From Spirulina sp034932185 (GTDB lineage: Bacteria; Cyanobacteriota; Cyanobacteriia; Cyanobacteriales; Spirulinaceae): DNA of 64,000 bases. The translations under genes were made by a program, and so were the position numbers. Below are positions 9,083 to 16,231 of the stretch, one piece after another. The stretch is taken from NCBI RefSeq assembly GCF_034932185.1, contig NZ_JAYGHW010000040.1:6857-70856 (forward strand), in the 5' to 3' direction. The number at the start of each line of letters is the position of its first letter. Within the stretch, counting starts at the first letter, position 1. Below the pieces are notes generated by a model. It worked only from the letters and a program-made list of their open reading frames with translations, did not search any database and had not been told where the DNA came from.

Positions 9083-9436
9083 TTAGGTTGAGGGGTCGGG
9101 TTCAGACCGCGTTAAGCGTTCCAGAACTTGGCGGCGATGTTCCGTGTTCGAGGTTTGAATCGCTACACGGGTCATCTCCGGTAGAAAATCCACAACCTGA
9201 TCGGCAATCTCTGCCCGTACCGTCAAAATTCGCAACACTAACTCTTTATGTTCCAGCATCAGCCCATCGAGATAGGCTTCGCCATCTTGGAGTTTGCCCG
9301 CTGAATATTGCGTCAGCCAAATGGCTTGGGGAGGATTCGTTTCCGTGAGTTGATGGATAATCTCGCGCACCGCCTGGTAGGTGAGGTAACTTTGCAGCAC
9401 CCTTACCGTATTTTCGGCAACGTGTTTAGGATTCAT
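9083..9436 (-). CDS. rbcX: RuBisCO assembly chaperone RbcX
   Basis: A 117-residue all-helical dimeric chaperone that binds the C-terminal tail of newly folded RbcL and helps form the L8 core. Conserved features are NPKHVAENTVRVLQSYLTYQ at the N-terminus (the groove lining), then LTETNPPQAIWL and a C-terminal helix with EMTRVAIQTSNTEHRRQ. The track frame opens at a TTG six codons upstream (9454), but family members begin at this methionine. The acidic tail (SEPDPST) is not conserved. It lies between rbcL and rbcS, the usual place in beta-cyanobacteria. Confidence 0.95.
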   Translation of the reverse strand: MNPKHVAENTVRVLQSYLTYQAVREIIHQLTETNPPQAIWLTQYSAGKLQDGEAYLDGLMLEHKELVLRILTVRAEIADQVVDFLPEMTRVAIQTSNTEHRRQVLERLTRSEPDPST

Positions 9437-9526
9437 GGGCAAAACTGGTTCCAACCCGACCGATTTTAGGTGGAAGTCTTCAAGGGAAACCGTAACGACG
9501 CTACCGTTTCCCTTAATTTTGCCAAC

Positions 9527-10939
9527 CTAGATGGTATCCATGGCCTCAAACTCGAACTTGATTTCTTTCCAGAGTTCGCAAGCCGCAGCCAGTTCAGGAC
9601 TCCAGCGGCAGGCTTCGCGGATCACGTCGTTGCCTTCGCGAGCCAGGTTGCGGCCTTCGTTCCGAGCTTGGATACAAGCTTCGAGGGCGACGCGGTTCGC
9701 GGTTGCACCAGGAGCATTACCCCAGGGGTGGCCCAGCGTACCACCACCGAACTGTAAGCAGGAATCATCACCAAAGATTTCCACCAACGCGGGCATATGC
9801 CATACGTGAATCCCACCGGAGGCTACGGGCATCGTGCCGGGGAGGGAGGCGTAGTCTTGGGTGAAGAAAATACCCCGTGAGCGATCTTCTTCTACATAGT
9901 CTTCGCGCATCAGGTCAACGAAGCCCATGGTGATGCCCCGTTCCCCTTCGAGTTTACCCACAACGGTACCGGAGTGGAGGTGATCCCCACCGGAGAGGCG
10001 GAGGCACTTGGCGAGGACGCGGAAGTGAATCCCGTGGTTGCGCTGACGGTCGATAACCGCGTGCATAGCACGGTGGATGTGCAGCAACACGCCGTTACGA
10101 CGACACCATTTAGACAGGGTGGTGTTGGCGGTGAAACCGCCGGTGAGGAAGTCGTGCATGATGATCGGCGTGCCGATTTCTTTGGCGAATTCGGCCCGCT
10201 CCATCATTTGCTCACAGGTGGGAGCGGTGACGTTGAGGTAATGCCCTTTGATTTCGTTGGTTTCCGCTTGGGATTTTTCGATCGCCTCTTGCACAAAGAG
10301 GAAGCGATCGCGCCAGCGCATGAAGGGTTGAGAGTTGATGTTTTCGTCGTCTTTGGTGAAGTCCAAACCGCCGCGCAGACATTCATAAACGGCGCGACCG
10401 TAGTTTTTCGCGGACAGACCCAGTTTGGGTTTAATCGTACAACCCAAGAGAGGACGACCGTATTTGTTGAGTTTGTCCCGCTCAACGGTGATCCCGTGCG
10501 GCGGGCCTTCAAAGGTTTTGATCAAAGCAACGGGGAAGCGGATATCTTCCAAACGCAGCGCCCGCAGCGCTTTAAACCCGAACACGTTACCCACAATGGA
10601 GGTCAGGACGTTGGTAACGGAGCCTTCTTCAAAGAGGTCAAGGGGATAGGCAACAAAGCAGAAGTATTGGTTGTCTTCACCGGGAACGGCTTCGAGATCA
10701 TAGCAACGGCCTTTATACCGATCCAAATCCGTCAGACCATCAGTCCAAACGGTCGTCCAGGTTCCGGTGGACGATTCTGCGGCTACCGCTGCCCCAGCTT
10801 CTTCAGGAGGCACACCCGGTTGGGGGGTCATCCGGAAACAAGCAAGTAAGTCGGTATCTTTCGGGGTGTAGTCGGGGGTGTAGTAGGTCAAGCGATAGTC
10901 TTTTACACCCGCCTCAAACCCCTGTTTGGTTTGTACCAT
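9527..10939 (-). CDS. rbcL: RuBisCO large subunit, form IB
   Basis: The 470-residue catalytic subunit that carboxylates ribulose-1,5-bisphosphate. Active-site segments are intact: GCTIKPKLGLSAKNYGRAVYE (catalytic lysine), GGLDFTKDDENIN (the lysine that is carbamylated, followed by the magnesium-binding Asp and Glu), HIHRAMHAVIDRQ, loop 6 SGTVVGKLEGERG, and GGIHVWHMPAL...FGGGTLGHPWGNA for phosphate binding. The C-terminus ends EFEAMDTI, the tail recognised by RbcX. Translation starts at ATG 10939, with AAGGAGG 11 bases upstream. It heads the rbcLXS operon. A long leader lies upstream with a candidate RbcR operator at 11234-11248. Confidence 0.97.
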   Translation of the reverse strand: MVQTKQGFEAGVKDYRLTYYTPDYTPKDTDLLACFRMTPQPGVPPEEAGAAVAAESSTGTWTTVWTDGLTDLDRYKGRCYDLEAVPGEDNQYFCFVAYPLDLFEEGSVTNVLTSIVGNVFGFKALRALRLEDIRFPVALIKTFEGPPHGITVERDKLNKYGRPLLGCTIKPKLGLSAKNYGRAVYECLRGGLDFTKDDENINSQPFMRWRDRFLFVQEAIEKSQAETNEIKGHYLNVTAPTCEQMMERAEFAKEIGTPIIMHDFLTGGFTANTTLSKWCRRNGVLLHIHRAMHAVIDRQRNHGIHFRVLAKCLRLSGGDHLHSGTVVGKLEGERGITMGFVDLMREDYVEEDRSRGIFFTQDYASLPGTMPVASGGIHVWHMPALVEIFGDDSCLQFGGGTLGHPWGNAPGATANRVALEACIQARNEGRNLAREGNDVIREACRWSPELAAACELWKEIKFEFEAMDTI

Positions 10940-11233
10940 ATCCTCAAATTCCTCCTTAAAGTCGTGGTGAGGCTTACGTTAACAGTAATTTCTACTCAAA
11001 ACGAGGGACTGGTTGGTGGAACTGTAACGGCAGAAGGGAGGTTGGCATTCTATAGATAGCCGCGCATTTCTTCAGGAGACAGTGACAACTCAGCCCAAGT
11101 TGGCGTTCAAAGAATTCTGTTTAATGTGACAAGTTTTTGATGCCACGCTTTAGCTTATCACGAAGGTTCTCCTTTTCTTTGAAAATGCAAGACAATTTTG
11201 GAGCTTTGGCAATTGCGATTGCTTCTGAGACCG

Positions 11234-11248
11234 ATTAATAAAATTAAT
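11234..11248 (-). promoter_or_regulatory. Candidate RbcR (LysR-type) operator upstream of rbcL
   Basis: The 15-mer ATTAATAAAATTAAT fits the motif ATTA(G/A)-N5-(C/T)TAAT reported for the RbcR regulon in Synechocystis. It lies 295 bases upstream of the rbcL start, compatible with the long rbcL leader known in other cyanobacteria. AT-rich DNA can match by chance, so this is a candidate only. Confidence 0.45.
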
Positions 11249-11290
11249 CATTATATTAACAGTGGTAATATTCCCCGATCGCCCTGAATG

Positions 11291-11325
11291 CAAAAACGCC
11301 CAATGCTTGACAACACAAGGCATTG
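11291..11325 (-). terminator. Probable terminator of the ccmKKLMN operon
   Basis: On the minus strand an imperfect stem (CAATGCcTTG / CAAGCATTG, one bulge) is followed by GGGCGTTTTTG. It lies about 180 bases past the ccmN stop and just upstream of the rbcL regulatory region, where it would insulate the two operons. Confidence 0.5.
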
Positions 11326-11504
11326 CGCGATTCCTCCTGGGAAAAATCTCTCCCCATTGCATGATCTCAACGGCCAAAAACACCCTTAAGGGCAGGATCT
11401 CGAAGTTCTCAGTCTTAAGGATGAAAGGGGGGTTTGGTAGCGGGAGAATGGGAAACTTGTTTTATTAATAAATATTTACAAAACCGATAGCATTAACTCC
11501 TATT

Positions 11505-12173
11505 TTAGGGGGAAGAATCTTCGGGTTTAGGCTCGTTCTGATGCCCATTTTCCTGAATCCGTTCCTGAAAGCGTTGATCATAGGGAAAAAGCGTGACCAA
11601 TAATTGATTAATCCGCATTTTGCTGGCGGTTAAACGCTCAGAAGGGGGAGGACTAGGGGGGTCATCAGGGAGGTTCAGAGCAACTACTGCCGGTTCAGGG
11701 GCTGAAGGCTCCGGGGTTTGGAGTTCTGGTGTGGGTTCGTCTTCCCAAAAATCCGCTTCCGATTCACCATTGAGGAGATCAGCGGCTAAGGGCATGGGGT
11801 CTGGGGCGGCTAAATCCACAGGACGGCCACAATCCCCCAACACTGTCCCGGCGGGAATGACGGCCATGGCAGGAATATTGCGCTCGTAAATGGTCGTTAA
11901 GCCACCGATACAACTATTGGCCCCGATCGCACAACTGCCCACCACCAAAACCCCCGGCCCCAAACTGGCTCCTTCTTCAATGCAGATTGTCCCGGCGATC
12001 GCATTGAGAATCACCCCCATACCAATACAGACCCCCGGCCCAATGACCACCCGGCCCTGGGAACCCGTTAATAAAACAGCACCGGAGGCGATCGCCGCAC
12101 TGGGGTGAATCTCAACATTTCCCACCACCCGAACATCAGGGAGGGAACAAAGCTGCAAAGGTTGCAATGGCAT
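11505..12173 (-). CDS. ccmN: Carboxysome assembly protein CcmN
   Basis: A 222-residue adaptor that links the CcmM-RuBisCO core to the CcmK shell. Residues about 15-120 form a left-handed beta-helix of hexapeptide repeats (VEIHPSAAIASGAVLL, GVCIGMGVILNAIAG, EGASLGPGVLVVG). A proline- and acid-rich linker follows. Near the C-terminus lies the amphipathic encapsulation peptide (SKMRINQLLVTLFPYDQRF) that binds shell proteins; unusually, about 20 hydrophilic residues follow it. ATG 12173 (MPLQPLQL) is preferred to the in-frame TTG at 12185. It is the last gene of the ccm operon, 153 bases after ccmM. Confidence 0.92.
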   Translation of the reverse strand: MPLQPLQLCSLPDVRVVGNVEIHPSAAIASGAVLLTGSQGRVVIGPGVCIGMGVILNAIAGTICIEEGASLGPGVLVVGSCAIGANSCIGGLTTIYERNIPAMAVIPAGTVLGDCGRPVDLAAPDPMPLAADLLNGESEADFWEDEPTPELQTPEPSAPEPAVVALNLPDDPPSPPPSERLTASKMRINQLLVTLFPYDQRFQERIQENGHQNEPKPEDSSP

Positions 12174-12326
12174 AAGCCGAGTCAAAAGGATGGCACTACG
12201 TCAAAGCCAGCCCCTCGGACTGGCTTTAACCGGGGTTCACGGTGGGAAAACTCCAGGATCACCCCAGCGTGAGCAGGGGGCGGCGTTCTCAGCAAGAGTT
12301 CAGGGCATTTGAACCCTTAGGATTGC

Positions 12327-13625
12327 CTAGGGCCGTTGGATAATTTGCTCCAACACCCGGCGCTTCGCTTGGGCATCAATCCCCAGCAACCGCACATATT
12401 CCCCAGCGTGTTCCGCCAAACAGCCCTCTAAATGGCTGAAGACATCCGCTTCACGGGTGGCCTGGATGGGAGAGCAAGGCTGCCAAGACTTGGCCCGAAA
12501 ATGGCGTTGATCAGCGTGTTCGGTGCCAATGGTGTAACCCTGACGCAGCAAGTTCCGCACTTGGTCTTGCACCTCCGGTGCTAAACCGCTGCGCACTGCG
12601 CCATTACTGTAGCCATTGCTGCTAGGGGTAGGAGTCGCCGCCCGGCCATTGGTGGCAGGACTGGCAGTAGATCCATTACCGGGCCGTTGGATAATCACAT
12701 CCCCAACCCGACGCTTGGCATTGAGATCCACCCCGATCAGTCGCACATATTCCCCCGGACAATCCGCAAGCACTTGCGCCACTTGGGCCATGATTTGGCT
12801 TTCAGTGGTGGCGGAGAAGCCCTCGCAGGTGAGCCAGGATTTAGAGCGGTAGCGGCGAGCATCGGCGTGTTCAGCGCGGATCGCCAAACCTTGACGGAGC
12901 CAATCCCGCACCTGTTGCACCGTATCCCCGGCTACGGTTCCAACGGAGCCATTGCCCACCGCACCGCTGCTCCGGCTAGCCGTGGAAATGGAGCCGTTAT
13001 CCCCTGGGCGTTGAATAATCACTTCCGTCACCCGTCGCTTGGCATTGGCATCAATCCCAATTAAGCGGACGTATTCCCCCGCATGATCCGCCAGACAGCG
13101 GTTCAACTCCGCCAGCACATCCGCTTCACGGGTGGCTTGGATCTGGGGACAGGTTTGCCAGGATTTGGAGCGGTAGCGTCGTTGATCGGCGTGTTCTGTG
13201 CCGATGCGATAGCCTTGGCGCAACAGGTTGCGGACTTGATCCACTACCTCGCCATTGACGCTGCCGCTGCCGCTGCCGCTGCCGTTCGCCTTGGGAACGC
13301 TACGGCTGGCGGTTTTGGCTCGCACCACTTTATTATTACGGGTGCGGGTGGGGGCGGTTCCGTCGGGACGTTGGATAATTTCTTCTAAAACCCGGCGTTT
13401 GGCGTTGGCATCAATGCCGATCAGTCGGACATATTCCCCGGAGAATTCCCCTAAGCGGGATTCGAGGGCGGCCAGGACTTGATCTTCGCGGCTGCCTTGG
13501 ATGGATTCGGCCGTCAGCCAAGATTTAGAGCGGTAGCGCCGTTGGTCGGCGTGCTCTAAGCCAATGCTGTAGCCTTGGCGCAGGAGCGATCGCACCTGCT
13601 CTACTGTTTCGGGACTCAAACTCAT
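12327..13625 (-). repeat. Four SSUL (RbcS-like) coding repeats of ccmM, with candidate internal start
   Basis: This part of ccmM encodes four tandem modules of about 85-90 residues sharing QVRxxLRQG, EHADxRRYRSKSW and AKRRV. At 13625 an in-frame ATG (MSLSPETV, residue 230) is preceded by TAGGAG ending 2 bases before it, tight spacing for a ribosome binding site. In Synechococcus a short CcmM made only of SSUL modules arises by internal initiation at the equivalent place, so this ATG is a candidate start. Confidence 0.7.
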
Positions 13626-14312
13626 AGCTCCTACCAAATCGTGATCGTCAGCATGGGAGATTGGGCCATTAGCCCTGGCCCGGGGCGTGGTTTTGTTGCG
13701 GATCGAGAGGAGGCAATCGGGGTTTTCCGCACATTGATACCCCGTTAACAGGGCCTCATTCACCTCCACCACATGACGGGCAAAGGCTTGATCCTCCGGT
13801 TGCACATTGGGCAGGCGATCGGCCTGCTGTTGGTTGGTAATAATCGCCCCGGAGGGGATGTATTTACCAGCGGGAATTTCAACATCCTGAATCAGGGCGT
13901 GCATCATCACAATGCAGCCATGACCGACCCGGGCGTTGAACACCGTTGAGCGAAACCCAATAAAGCAGTTATCCCCGATATACACCGGGCCATGAATGAG
14001 GGCCATGTGGGTAATGCAAGTATCGGAGCCAATCCAAGCGGAATAGCTCTCGCCATCGTCACCGATCACCCGGCCCTTTTCTAAACCATGCACCACGACC
14101 CCATCTTGAATATTGGTGCCGGAGCCAATATAGAAGGGAAACCCTTCATCGGCTCGGATCGAAGTTCCCGGAGCTACTAATACATTAGCACCAACGCGCA
14201 CATCGCCGATGACGCGGGAAGAGTCGTGAATATAGGAAGATTGATCAATGTTGGGTTCGGCTAAATCTCTAGACCAAGGAGTGGGGGGAGCCGCCCGCCG
14301 ACGAACGACCAT
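12327..14312 (-). CDS. ccmM: Carboxysome scaffold CcmM: gamma-carbonic anhydrase domain plus four RbcS-like domains
   Basis: A 661-residue scaffold that condenses RuBisCO into the pro-carboxysome. Residues 1-205 form the gamma-class carbonic anhydrase beta-helix, with zinc ligands at His75, His102 and His107, and Cys194 and Cys200 in the GYQCAENPDC segment that forms the redox-sensitive disulfide in active homologues. Four RbcS-like (SSUL) modules follow, each with the RYRSKSW-type core, GEYVRLIGID and an IIQRP end, joined by Ser/Thr/Gly/Asn-rich linkers. Domain number varies between three and five in the family. An internal ATG at 13625 could give a short form. It is part of ccmK-K-L-M-N. 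Confidence 0.96.
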   Translation of the reverse strand: MVVRRRAAPPTPWSRDLAEPNIDQSSYIHDSSRVIGDVRVGANVLVAPGTSIRADEGFPFYIGSGTNIQDGVVVHGLEKGRVIGDDGESYSAWIGSDTCITHMALIHGPVYIGDNCFIGFRSTVFNARVGHGCIVMMHALIQDVEIPAGKYIPSGAIITNQQQADRLPNVQPEDQAFARHVVEVNEALLTGYQCAENPDCLLSIRNKTTPRARANGPISHADDHDLVGAMSLSPETVEQVRSLLRQGYSIGLEHADQRRYRSKSWLTAESIQGSREDQVLAALESRLGEFSGEYVRLIGIDANAKRRVLEEIIQRPDGTAPTRTRNNKVVRAKTASRSVPKANGSGSGSGSVNGEVVDQVRNLLRQGYRIGTEHADQRRYRSKSWQTCPQIQATREADVLAELNRCLADHAGEYVRLIGIDANAKRRVTEVIIQRPGDNGSISTASRSSGAVGNGSVGTVAGDTVQQVRDWLRQGLAIRAEHADARRYRSKSWLTCEGFSATTESQIMAQVAQVLADCPGEYVRLIGVDLNAKRRVGDVIIQRPGNGSTASPATNGRAATPTPSSNGYSNGAVRSGLAPEVQDQVRNLLRQGYTIGTEHADQRHFRAKSWQPCSPIQATREADVFSHLEGCLAEHAGEYVRLLGIDAQAKRRVLEQIIQRP

Positions 14313-14384
14313 GCTGTTTTGCCTCGCGTTTCAATTCAATAAAAAATAGTATGGATGGGGGAAAGGCCTTGGGGCTGCGATCGC

Positions 14385-14675
14385 CTATTTGCGGTAAAGC
14401 AGGCCCTTATCGACAGAGACGGTATCAATAATGCCCACCACTATGGCATCTACGGGCCGTTGTTCCGTTGCCCCCATGGGTTGAGGGGCGATCGCCCGAC
14501 GACTGACTAAAACCCATTCCCCCATGCCGGCTCCCACTTGATCAGCGGCCACCTCATAGCGCGGGAGTAAGTTGCCATCCTGGTCAATCATCTGCAATAA
14601 CAGCAGCTTAACGCCGGTCATTGCGGGCAATTTCTGGGTACTGACCACCGTGCCTCTCACCTGGGCAATCTGCAT
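14385..14675 (-). CDS. ccmL: Carboxysome vertex protein CcmL
   Basis: A 96-residue pentameric shell protein that closes the twelve vertices of the icosahedral carboxysome. It shows the family's MQIAQVRGTVVSTQKLPAMTG start, the GxxLLLLQMIDQDG core, VGAGMGEWVLVSRRAIA for the pentamer interface, and a DAIVVGIIDTVSV end. Only four bases separate it from the upstream ccmK, and ccmM follows 72 bases downstream on the same strand. Confidence 0.96.
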   Translation of the reverse strand: MQIAQVRGTVVSTQKLPAMTGVKLLLLQMIDQDGNLLPRYEVAADQVGAGMGEWVLVSRRAIAPQPMGATEQRPVDAIVVGIIDTVSVDKGLLYRK

Positions 14676-14679
14676 CAGT

Positions 14680-15012
14680 CTAGCGGCGCAGCGTGGGGTT
14701 CACGCTTTCACGGAACTGCTCCACCGCTTCGGTGTAGCGGATGGGCAACACATACTCTAGGTTTTCATGGGGACGGGCAATGATGTGGGTGGAAAGCACT
14801 TGACCCCCGTTCACCCGTTTGACGTTCTCAATCCCAGCAGAAACAGAAGCTTGCACTTCAGAGACATCGCCGCGCACAATCACCGTCACCCGACCTGTGC
14901 CAATTTTTTCATAACCCACCAGGGTGACGCGAGCGGCTTTCACCATCGCATCCGCCGCTTCAACCACAGCGGGAAACCCTAAGGTTTCAATCATTCCAAC
15001 AGCAATCGACAT
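14680..15012 (-). CDS. ccmK1: Carboxysome shell hexamer protein CcmK (CcmK1 type)
   Basis: A 110-residue BMC-domain protein that forms hexagonal facets of the carboxysome shell. Key segments are AVGMIETLGFPAVVEAADAM, the pore-region VGYEKIGTGRVTVIVRGDV, and HIIARPHENLEYVLPIRYTE near the end. It is nearly identical to the preceding CcmK for the first 95 residues, then has a longer arginine-rich tail (SVNPTLRR), the usual difference between the K1 and K2 paralogues. The K1/K2 assignment rests on order and tail length. Confidence 0.93.
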   Translation of the reverse strand: MSIAVGMIETLGFPAVVEAADAMVKAARVTLVGYEKIGTGRVTVIVRGDVSEVQASVSAGIENVKRVNGGQVLSTHIIARPHENLEYVLPIRYTEAVEQFRESVNPTLRR

Positions 15013-15072
15013 AATGTAACTCCAAATCTAAAGGTTTTTAAAATTCACAGCCCAAGGGGTGAACAACTACGG

Positions 15073-15384
15073 CTAGTAAGTCCGGAACTGTTCCACTTCT
15101 TCGGTATAGCGAATCGGTAACACATACTCTAGGTTTTCGTGGGGACGCGCAATGATGTGCGTCGAGAGCACCTCACCCCCATTGACCCGCTTGACGTTTT
15201 CAATGCCAGCGGCAATGGAGGCTTGGACTTCCGAGACATCCCCCCGCACGATCACGGTGACACGCCCAGAGCCAATTTTTTCATAGCCAACGAGGGTGAC
15301 GCGAGCAGCCTTCACCATGGCATCTGCTGCCTCAACGACAGCGGGAAACCCGAGGGTTTCAATCATTCCTACCGCAATTGGCAT
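15073..15384 (-). CDS. ccmK2: Carboxysome shell hexamer protein CcmK (CcmK2 type)
   Basis: A 103-residue BMC-domain shell protein and the first gene of the ccm operon. It has the same GFPAVVEAADAM helix, the VGYEKIGSGRVTVIVRGDV pore region and RPHENLEYVLPIRY as its neighbour, with a short C-terminus (EEVEQFRTY). CcmK2 is the major shell hexamer in beta-carboxysomes. A GGAG Shine-Dalgarno (minus strand AAGGAGCTTGAACA) lies just before ATG 15384. The divergent ndhF is about 850 bases upstream. Confidence 0.93.
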   Translation of the reverse strand: MPIAVGMIETLGFPAVVEAADAMVKAARVTLVGYEKIGSGRVTVIVRGDVSEVQASIAAGIENVKRVNGGEVLSTHIIARPHENLEYVLPIRYTEEVEQFRTY

Positions 15385-16231
15385 TGTTCAAGCTCCTTAG
15401 TTAAAGAATAATGGCATTGCAAATGGTCAAACTTCCCACAACTCCCGAAGAATTGCGAGGCCGGCTCGAAAACTCTCTTGGCGATCAAAGGGCGGTGCGT
15501 CCGTGGAAGCTGATACTCCTGAGCGAGATGAGCGAGGTAAATGAGAGCCATAGTTCGGTGAAAGAACCCAAAGCCCTCCCAGACTCATCCAATCCTTGAG
15601 GCTAAATTCTTGAGGTTGTGGCTAGGAATCGAGAATACTCAGATCAAAAGTACCAAAACAAGTCGAGACGGGGAGCCTCAAACCCATTTTAGAACGGTTT
15701 TGAATATGTTCAATTCTTGACCCACTCAAAAGCATAGGCAACCTTTGCACCTTTGACAATATAAATCTTTATGATTTTTTTAAATCCTATAGTTAATAAA
15801 AATTAATGAGTCTCTCGGGGTCATGGTCTGGAAATGGCAATCGCCTAACTCCCATTCTGTGGCGGGTACAGCTTGCCCTATAATTAATTTACCGTAGCGT
15901 TAGTTCAATCAACGGTAATTTTTTAGTCATTATTACCTATTTTGTTGACTTTAAACTCAACAAAAAACGCCAAAAACTTTTAGGCTTTTTTTACGGAAGA
16001 TCCCGGCAAGGTTTGCTAGGGATTTTTCCCCTTGAGGCGATGGCGGCGATCGCCCTCAATCCCCCCCGCCATCGCGCCCATTTTTGAGTATTTACCGCCA
16101 ATACTGTTAATTAATGTTAAAAAAACTTAAACATCTCACCAAATTCCGGGTCAATAGGGGCGATCCGCCTTGGCGTACCGCTCACCCCTCGCTGCCTGTC
16201 CCCCCCTTGCCCTTCCTCCCCATTGCCCTCC
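15385..16231. promoter_or_regulatory. Divergent regulatory region between ccmK2 and ndhF
   Basis: An 847-base AT-rich gene-free region that must drive the ccm operon leftward and the CO2-uptake operon rightward. Visible elements include a LysR-like dyad TTAAT-N4-ATTAA (15793-15806), an inverted repeat TTACCGT...ACGGTAA (15889-15918), a perfect 9-bp inverted repeat (15940-15965), and GCC/GGC flanked by A- and T-tracts at about 15969-15993. The LysR regulators NdhR/CcmR and CmpR are known to control such genes in other cyanobacteria. Which site binds what is not shown here. Short open frames at 15369-15599 look spurious. Confidence 0.55.
15889..15965 (+). promoter_or_regulatory. Cluster of inverted repeats in the ndhF leader or promoter
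   Basis: Three overlapping or adjacent dyads lie here: TTACCGT (15889) with ACGGTAA (15912); GGTAAT (15914) with ATTACC (15932); and TTTTGTTGA (15940) with TCAACAAAA (15957), the last a perfect 9-bp stem with an 8-base loop. They could be LysR-type operators or RNA hairpins in a long ndhF leader. Confidence 0.4.

Larger units (their letters stand above)
10940..11504 (-). promoter_or_regulatory. rbcL leader and promoter region
   Basis: A 565-base gene-free stretch between ccmN and rbcL. It holds the rbcL ribosome binding site (AAGGAGG at about 10950), a candidate RbcR operator (11234-11248) and a probable ccm-operon terminator (11291-11325). Short open frames on both strands here have no conserved content. 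No convincing -35/-10 pair could be fixed by eye. Confidence 0.6.

Noticed and set aside
9974..10849. Long open frame (291 codons) antisense to rbcL
   Set aside because: It lies wholly within rbcL, its sequence is what high-GC codon bias of the real gene produces on the other strand, and no protein family is recognisable.
15369..15599. Two short frames in the ccmK2-ndhF gap
   Set aside because: They overlap each other on opposite strands, run into regulatory sequence and encode nothing recognisable.
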